Below, in pieces: positions 22,321-27,170 of a stretch of 27,170 nucleotides of DNA (position 1 is its first letter; each line of letters begins with the position of its first letter). Source of the DNA: DATECU01 sp035286745 (lineage in GTDB: Bacteria; Acidobacteriota; Vicinamibacteria; Fen-336); the NCBI GenBank assembly GCA_035286745.1, contig DATECU010000206.1, positions 1 to 27,170 of the forward strand. The letters run 5' to 3'. The notes under the pieces are model-generated. The model saw nothing but the letters and a program-made list of their open reading frames with translations, had not been told where the DNA came from and did not search any database. The position numbers and the translations under genes are program-made.

Positions 22321-23942
22321 GAGCTTGCGGTGTCGCCCCGGCTGAGACCGTGCCGCTGCAAATAGCGATACAGGGTGGCCACCGAAACCCCCAGGCTGCG
22401 GGCGGCGCCCACCACATCCCAGCGGTGCAGCTCGAGCCGCTGCAAGAAGAAGTCGCGCTCGAAGCGGGCCCGGGCCTCCTTGAACGAACCGGCGATGAGT
22501 TCCTCGGCCAGGTTGGCTCCACCGGGGCTTTCGCCGCCGACCACCTCGGGGCAACGCCGCTTGAGGCTCGCCAGGTCGATCTCCTCCCCCGCCCGACCGT
22601 GGGTCACCAGGGCGGCGGCCACTCCCGCCAGCTCGCGGACGTTGCCGGGCCAGGAGTAGGCGAGCAAGGCCCGCAGGGCCTCTGGGCTCAAGCCCCGGGT
22701 GCGTTTCTTGAGGTTTTGCTCGGCCCGGGCCAGGAAGTGGGAGAGCAGGGGGCGGATGTCGCCGCGCCGCTCGCGGAGCGGCGTCAAACGAATGTTCAGT
22801 GCCTTCAGGCGGTGGTAGAGGTCGTGGCGGAAGCGCCCCGCCTGCACGTCCCTGGCCAGGTCCCGGTGGGTGGCGGCCAGCAGCAGCACGTCCACCGGGT
22901 AGCTGCGACTCTCTCCCAGAGGCTGCACCGTCCACTGGTCGAGGACCTTGAGCAACAGCTCCTGGCCGCGCGCGGGCAGATCCCCCACCTCGTCCAGGAA
23001 TAAGGTGCCTCGGTGCGCCGAACGAAACAGGCCGGCGGCGGCATCCAGCGCGCCCGTGAATGCGCCACGGGCGTGGCCGAAGAGAGTGGCCTGGGCCAGC
23101 TCCCCGGAGAGACCGGCACAGTTCGCCTCCACCAAGGGACCCTGGGCTCGGCTCGGAGAGTAGGCGTGGAGGTAGCGAGCCACCAGGTCCTTCCCGGTGC
23201 CCGTCTCACCGAGGATCAAGATGGGGCGCGGGGGGGAGGCCGCGGTGGCGGGCAGGAAGGTCTCCACCAGCTCCGCGCGCAGGTGGGCCATGTCCTCGCT
23301 GTCGCCCAGGATCTCGGGGGCGCGCGGGTCCTGCGACTGCAAACGCCGGCAGTCGGCCTCCAGCCGGCGGTACCGGCGCTCGCTGTCCAGGAACAGCCCG
23401 AAGGCCTGGCCCAGGGCGATGGCGTAGGCCTCCAGGAACGGGGCATCGCCCGGCGCGTAGCCCTGGGGGCCGGGACGGGTCTGGAAGTAGAGAACGGCCA
23501 GCACACTCCGGGTCCAGGGATCGAGGACCGGGGCGCAGAGCACGGAATGGGGCCGGCCCTTGAGCGATGCGGTGAGGCTCGCGTCCTGCGACTCGAGCTG
23601 GGAGTTCTCGACCACTTGCACCTGGCGGGCGTCGATGGCTTTCTTGATCTGGGTAGGGCTGACTCCAGCGATAGGTGCGCCGGTGATCAGAGCCTCCACC
23701 TGTTCGGCGTCCAGTCCCTCGGAGTGCAGGGTCTCGAACTCCAACGGCGAGAGCGAGCGCACCCGGAGCAAGAGGGCTTTCTCGGCGGAAAAGGCCCGTA
23801 CCGCATGGCCGAAGGACGCCGACAGGGCCTCCCGCTCGTCGCGGGCCGAGCCCAGGATCTGCAAGGCCTGGCTGAGGGCGGACAGCAGCTCGCGGCTGCG
23901 GGGTGCCTCCGGCTGGGGCCCGCTTGGCGGAATGCCGGTCAT
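22317..23942 (-). CDS. Sigma-54-dependent transcriptional activator, GAF type
   Basis: A 541-residue enhancer-binding protein. An N-terminal GAF-like sensory domain (about 25-185) precedes the AAA+ ATPase (about 208-440) with Walker A GETGTGKD (245-252), the sigma-54 contact loop GAFTGA (293-298) and Walker B LFLDE (314-318). A Fis-type helix-turn-helix sits at the end (about 500-533, VVGAARSLGVSVATLYRYL). It is thus able to remodel sigma-54 polymerase and bind upstream enhancers. No response-regulator receiver domain is present, so the signal probably enters through GAF or by phosphorylation. The ATG at 23940-23942 follows a TATAGT box by seven bases and lacks a ribosome-binding site. It is co-transcribed with the Ser/Thr kinase. 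Confidence 0.95.
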   Translation of the reverse strand: MTGIPPSGPQPEAPRSRELLSALSQALQILGSARDEREALSASFGHAVRAFSAEKALLLRVRSLSPLEFETLHSEGLDAEQVEALITGAPIAGVSPTQIKKAIDARQVQVVENSQLESQDASLTASLKGRPHSVLCAPVLDPWTRSVLAVLYFQTRPGPQGYAPGDAPFLEAYAIALGQAFGLFLDSERRYRRLEADCRRLQSQDPRAPEILGDSEDMAHLRAELVETFLPATAASPPRPILILGETGTGKDLVARYLHAYSPSRAQGPLVEANCAGLSGELAQATLFGHARGAFTGALDAAAGLFRSAHRGTLFLDEVGDLPARGQELLLKVLDQWTVQPLGESRSYPVDVLLLAATHRDLARDVQAGRFRHDLYHRLKALNIRLTPLRERRGDIRPLLSHFLARAEQNLKKRTRGLSPEALRALLAYSWPGNVRELAGVAAALVTHGRAGEEIDLASLKRRCPEVVGGESPGGANLAEELIAGSFKEARARFERDFFLQRLELHRWDVVGAARSLGVSVATLYRYLQRHGLSRGDTASS

Positions 23943-23949
23943 TTGCGCG

Positions 23950-23955
23950 ACTATA
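23950..23955 (-). promoter_or_regulatory. Candidate -10 box of sigma-54 activator (leaderless type)
   Basis: TATAGT on the minus strand, seven bases before the ATG at 23940-23942. It is identical in sequence and spacing to the box before selA. The -35 region is weak (TTTCCG). The transcript would begin at the start codon. Confidence 0.4.
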
Positions 23956-24060
23956 GCCGACGCCACCCGGGTCGGAAAGCGACGCCGGCAGCGGCCTGGG
24001 GTGATGAGAAGCCATCCGCCACACCGAACGGAAGGGGGTAGAATCCGGGCCAGCCCAGCC

Positions 24061-24945
24061 ATGATCGCCCCTCTGCTCAAGACCCTGCTGCTCTCCGGGT
24101 CGCAACTGACGCTGGCCGTCTCGCCTGACGGCCAAGCGCCGGCTCGCATCTCCTGCCCGCTTCATGCCGTCACCCGCTTGAGCTTCCCCGAGCCGCTGCG
24201 CGAGCTGCGCTTGGCCAAGACGGAGCGGATTTCACTAGGCGTGCGCATTGTGGCGTCCTCGCCTCGAGCCGTGATCGAGGTCGCGCCCGCGGCTCACCCC
24301 CGGCGAGCGCGGCTCCGCTTCCGAGGTCCCACCAGCAGCTTCGAGGTGGAGCTGGAGACCGCGGCCAGCGGGTCCGGCGCCGAGATCGACCTGGTGCGGG
24401 CCTTGACCACGCCGCAACCGACACCCGTCAGCCCGCTGCCCGGCGAAGCAGGGGCGCCCCTGCCCAGCACGCCGGCGCCGGTGCCGCCCGCAGAGACGAC
24501 CACCGAGGTTGCGCCGGCTTCCCCCGGACCGCCCCCCTCGCCGGAGACGGCGGCCGAGCCGACACCCGGCCGAGCCCCGGTGGTGTTCGACCTCAGCAGC
24601 CTGCTCAGGGCCACCCCGGTCAACATCGGCCGGCGCGAGGGGCTGCCCGGCCAGCCGCCCATGGTCCTGGTCGACGCCCTGCGCGGCGAGGCATTCGTTT
24701 GGCTTCGCTTCACCCTGGAGAGGGGGGCGGCGGAGCGGGTGAGCGCCGTGTCCTGGGAACAGGGCGCCATCGCGGCCTTCACCCAGGAGCCGGTGGGCCG
24801 GGACCTGCGGGTGGTGGTCCAACTGCCCCGAGTTCAGGTCTCGCGCAAGACGCGCATTGTCCTGGAAACGGCCTCCGGAGGCCGCTACCGGTTTGCCCTG
24901 AACTCGGGCACGCTGGCCGGCTTCTTCCGATCTCTTTTCGAGTGA
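24061..24945 (+). CDS. DUF2381-like protein with Pro-rich linker
   Basis: A 294-residue protein. An N-terminal beta-rich domain (about 12-110) contains HAVTRLSFPEPLRELRLA. A long Pro/Ala/Thr linker (about 113-175) follows, then a C-terminal beta domain (about 178-294) with VWLRFTLERG and DLRVVVQLPRVQV. The two-domain pattern recalls the DUF2381 family of myxobacteria, whose genes often sit beside Ser/Thr kinases; this is recalled and unsearched. No convincing signal peptide is visible (MIAPLLKTLLL is short and weak). It is divergent from the sigma-54 activator, with 118 bp between start codons, and is followed after 3 bp by a lipoprotein gene. An upstream ATG at 24004 is an alternative start. 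A TAGAAT (24039-24044) could be its -10 box. Confidence 0.75.
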   Translation: MIAPLLKTLLLSGSQLTLAVSPDGQAPARISCPLHAVTRLSFPEPLRELRLAKTERISLGVRIVASSPRAVIEVAPAAHPRRARLRFRGPTSSFEVELETAASGSGAEIDLVRALTTPQPTPVSPLPGEAGAPLPSTPAPVPPAETTTEVAPASPGPPPSPETAAEPTPGRAPVVFDLSSLLRATPVNIGRREGLPGQPPMVLVDALRGEAFVWLRFTLERGAAERVSAVSWEQGAIAAFTQEPVGRDLRVVVQLPRVQVSRKTRIVLETASGGRYRFALNSGTLAGFFRSLFE

Positions 24946-24948
24946 TGA

Positions 24949-25824
24949 ATGAGTGAACCACGTCCTGGTCTGGTCTTCGCCCTGGGGCTTGGGCTCCTCG
25001 CCTGTCAGCGACAAGGGGACCCGGTGGGCCCCGGCAGCAACCGCGCGCCCGAGATCCGCAACGTCACCGTGAGCCCGCCCAGCGTGGCCGTCCCGGGGAC
25101 GGCAACCGTGCGGGTGGAGGCTGTCGACCCGGAGGGCGATCGCCTCTTCTTCCAGTACCAGGCCGAGGTGGGCAGCCTCACCGCCGACCCGGCGGACCCC
25201 TCCCGAGCCCTCTACACGCTCCTGGACCCCGGCGCGCGGAGCAGCGATCGCCTCAGCATCTCGGTGACCGACACCAAAAACGCTGCGGCGCTCTACCACG
25301 CGTCCGTCGGCTTCCAGGGAAACCAGCCGCCCCGGGTCGATGTGCCCAACCCGGGGAGTTGCCATCCGCCCTGCGAGGTCCAGGTGGTGGCCGAAGCCAG
25401 CGACCCCGAGGGCGGGGTCCTGACCTACCAGTGGTCAGGCTGCGCCACCGGCTCCAGCCGGACGGCCCGCTGTGAGGTGACCCGCCTCGGCCGCACCTGG
25501 GCCACGGTGGCGGTGCAGGACGGGCGGGGCGGCGTGGCGGTCGCCAGCGTCCCCGCCGTCGGCAGCAACATCGCGCCCTTGGTTGGCGGAGGCCAGGACT
25601 TCTACAGCACCTACCAGCGGCTGCTCATCAGCGTGAGCGATCCGGACGACAATGAGGTCGCGCCCCGGTGTGCCTGGTGGGGTGATTGCCAGTGCACCGG
25701 CGACTTCCAGAGCTTCAACACCAACTGCGCGCTGCCGGGCACCGCCGCCAGCTGCACCATGATCGCGTCCTGCTGGGACCCGTGGGGCGGAATCGGCGAG
25801 ACCCGCTTCCGGTTGCTGCGTTGA
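24949..25824 (+). CDS. Lipoprotein with Ig/PKD-like repeats and Cys-rich tail
   Basis: A 291-residue exported lipoprotein. The signal peptide ends in the lipobox LLAC, so Cys19 would carry the lipid. Two beta-sandwich repeats follow; each has the PKD/cadherin-like phrase for Asp-Pro-Glu-Gly (VEAVDPEGDRLFFQYQ near 55-70, AEASDPEGGVLTYQW near 146-160). A third partial one lies at ISVSDPDDNEV. The last 50 residues are rich in Cys (CAWWGDCQC to SCTMIASCW), suggesting disulfides. It starts 3 bp after the DUF2381-like gene and ends inside the TTG start of the outer membrane barrel gene. An outer-membrane-attached binding or scaffold protein is likely; its ligand is unknown. Confidence 0.85.
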   Translation: MSEPRPGLVFALGLGLLACQRQGDPVGPGSNRAPEIRNVTVSPPSVAVPGTATVRVEAVDPEGDRLFFQYQAEVGSLTADPADPSRALYTLLDPGARSSDRLSISVTDTKNAAALYHASVGFQGNQPPRVDVPNPGSCHPPCEVQVVAEASDPEGGVLTYQWSGCATGSSRTARCEVTRLGRTWATVAVQDGRGGVAVASVPAVGSNIAPLVGGGQDFYSTYQRLLISVSDPDDNEVAPRCAWWGDCQCTGDFQSFNTNCALPGTAASCTMIASCWDPWGGIGETRFRLLR

Positions 25825-26996
25825 GCGCGCGGAGCCTCGGTATGGCGGCGGCCCTGCCGTTTCTCGGCGCTTCCCTGCAAGCCCAGACCAACGACCATCT
25901 CTTCCGCTCCTGGCAATGGCCGCCGGAGGTCCACTCGGCCCGCCAGGCGGGGTGGGCGGGTGCCGGGGTGGCGTCGTTGGACGAAGCCACCGCCGGCGAG
26001 CTGAACCCGGCGCTTCTCGCCTCGCTGACCAAGAACCAGGCCTATGCCGGCGGCCTGGCCTACGGCGCCGGGCAGACGGGGGTCGGCGACCACCTGGATT
26101 CGCGGGTGGCGCTGGGCACCTGCGGAGTGGCGGCCCGGGTCTCCCGCCGGTTCGTGCTGAGCCTCGAGGTCTCGGAGGCTCGAGCACTTCGCCTGGAGTT
26201 GGCGCCGGTTCGCCTGCCCGACGGTTCGGCGGACGCCGGCTGGTTGCGGGTCACCGGCTTCGACCTGCGCGGCGCCGTCGCCTTTCGCCTAACCCCAAGA
26301 CTGCACGTCGGGGCCCGCATGGTCAGCAGCCGCTTGAGTCTCGATGCCGACGCGCGGCACGATCCCGCCACCGGCCCCAGCGACCTCACCGTACAGGCAT
26401 CGGGAACCGCGACCAACCTGGGAGCGGGCCTGGGTCTCGCCTACCAGGCCAGCGGCTGGCTCACGCTGGCGGTGTCCAGCGACACCGGGATGGGCTGGCG
26501 CTTCTCCCGCCGCGCCCAGAACCCGGCGCTGGGCGTGGAGCTGGACGCGGGCAGCCCATTCGAAATCAGGCGGCCCAGCCTGTTGCGGGCCGGGGTGAGC
26601 GTCGCCCCCTCCCGCCGCTTGCGACTCCTGGCCCAGCTGGACCTGGTGCGCTGGAGCGAGATCCCGGCCGGGCTGGTGATCGCCCAGGGTCCTCGGGCCC
26701 GCGATGAGTACCGTTTGGCGGACGCTCTGGAGCCTCGCCTGGGAGCCGAGGCCTCGGTCCCACTCCGTCGCACCAGCCTCCAGGTGCGAGGGGGCGTCCA
26801 CGTGCAGGGTGCTGGCCAGCTCCGCTTCGAAGGCCCCGACGCGACGGAAACGGCGGTCTTCCAGGGCGCGAAGACAAGGCTTGTCGCTTCGTTAGGCGCT
26901 TCACTGATCACCGAGCGGGGTTGGCGGCTGGATGTGGCCGGGAGTGTCGGCGGGGAACGGCCGGCCTTCCTGGTCGGAATCGGTCTCGGGTTCTGA
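25821..26996 (+). CDS. Outer membrane beta-barrel protein, FadL/OmpP1-like
   Basis: A 391-residue outer membrane protein when started at TTG 25821, which overlaps the previous stop as TTGA and gives a basic n-region (MSARSLG) to the signal peptide cut near LQA. ATG 25842 is the other choice. The mature N-terminus has GWAGAGVASLDEATAGELNP, close to the FadL/OmpP1 signature in which a glycine-rich turn precedes an Asn-Pro-Ala. Alternating hydrophobic strands continue to a C-terminal Phe (GIGLGF), the usual signal for the barrel-assembly machinery. FadL relatives carry hydrophobic compounds across the outer membrane; substrate here is unknown. It is the last gene of a three-gene plus-strand run and is followed by hairpin-bearing repeats. 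Confidence 0.82.
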   Translation: MSARSLGMAAALPFLGASLQAQTNDHLFRSWQWPPEVHSARQAGWAGAGVASLDEATAGELNPALLASLTKNQAYAGGLAYGAGQTGVGDHLDSRVALGTCGVAARVSRRFVLSLEVSEARALRLELAPVRLPDGSADAGWLRVTGFDLRGAVAFRLTPRLHVGARMVSSRLSLDADARHDPATGPSDLTVQASGTATNLGAGLGLAYQASGWLTLAVSSDTGMGWRFSRRAQNPALGVELDAGSPFEIRRPSLLRAGVSVAPSRRLRLLAQLDLVRWSEIPAGLVIAQGPRARDEYRLADALEPRLGAEASVPLRRTSLQVRGGVHVQGAGQLRFEGPDATETAVFQGAKTRLVASLGASLITERGWRLDVAGSVGGERPAFLVGIGLGF

Positions 26997-27170
26997 ACGC
27001 GGCGCCCGAAGTGAATTCGGTCGCCGCTATCAAGCGGGGGGCTCCCGCCCCCCGAACCCCCGGACACGAAACGCGGCGCCCGACGTCAATCCGTTGGCCG
27101 CTATCAAGCGGGGGGCTCCCGCCCCCCGAACCCCCGGACACGAAACGCGGCGCCCGACGTCAATCCGTTG
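26997..27170. repeat. 74-bp tandem repeat with GC hairpins
   Basis: Units begin at 26997, 27071 and 27145 (each ACGCGGCGCCCGA), a period of exactly 74 bp; the third is cut by the window end. Copies 1 and 2 differ only in a block of about 20 bp near 27009-27024. Each unit holds a 7-bp stem CGGGGGG/CCCCCCG with a 6-nt loop (27035-27054 and 27109-27128). The first hairpin lies about 38 bp past the barrel gene and may end its transcript. No gene is present. Confidence 0.9.

Noticed and set aside
26997..27170. CRISPR array
   Set aside because: The whole 74-bp unit repeats, with no alternation of short repeats and unique spacers, and no cas gene is present.

Overview
The window is a very GC-rich piece (estimated by eye at 65-70% G+C) of a Gram-negative chromosome with tightly packed, often 4-bp-overlapping genes. 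No rRNA or tRNA is present to place it. A diderm cell plan is indicated by a lipoprotein, a beta-barrel protein ending in Phe and a secreted LytM peptidase. A Hanks-type Ser/Thr kinase paired with a sigma-54 activator, an MXAN_5187-like protein and a possible DUF2381-like protein suggest Acidobacteriota or Myxococcota. This is inference; the sequence alone does not settle it.

Layout. (1) 1-3549, minus strand: three uncharacterised genes followed by purH, nearly contiguous and so probably one transcript. (2) 3727-5798: an aldo/keto reductase divergent from an AraC/YqhC-type regulator. (3) 5908-8251, plus strand: selA (selenocysteine synthase) and a secreted M23/LytM peptidase, followed by an intergenic zone with CTGA-rich inverted repeats. 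(4) 8464-17568, minus strand: a complex I operon in the order nuoA, nuoE-nuoF (one fused reading frame), nuoH, J, K, L, M, N, with a good sigma-70-type promoter upstream of nuoA. nuoB, C, D, G and I are absent from their usual places. (5) 17859-20864: pyruvate kinase flanked by two toxin-antitoxin modules, an MntA/HepT pair on the minus strand and a VapBC pair on the plus strand. (6) 20959-26996: a sigma-54 activator and a membrane Ser/Thr kinase (minus strand, overlapping by 4 bp), divergent from a DUF2381-like protein, a lipoprotein with Ig/PKD-like repeats and a FadL/OmpP1-like barrel. (7) 26997-27170: a 74-bp tandem repeat running off the window end.

How the parts work together. The nuo genes supply the membrane arm (A, H, J-N) and part of the NADH-oxidising module (E-F) of respiratory complex I; the connecting subunits must come from elsewhere. 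The sigma-54 activator, kinase and divergent envelope genes look like one regulatory and structural unit and are the best candidate here for a little-described system. The rest (purH, pyk, selA) is housekeeping metabolism. Most neighbouring genes overlap by ATGA or GTGA, so translational coupling is the rule.
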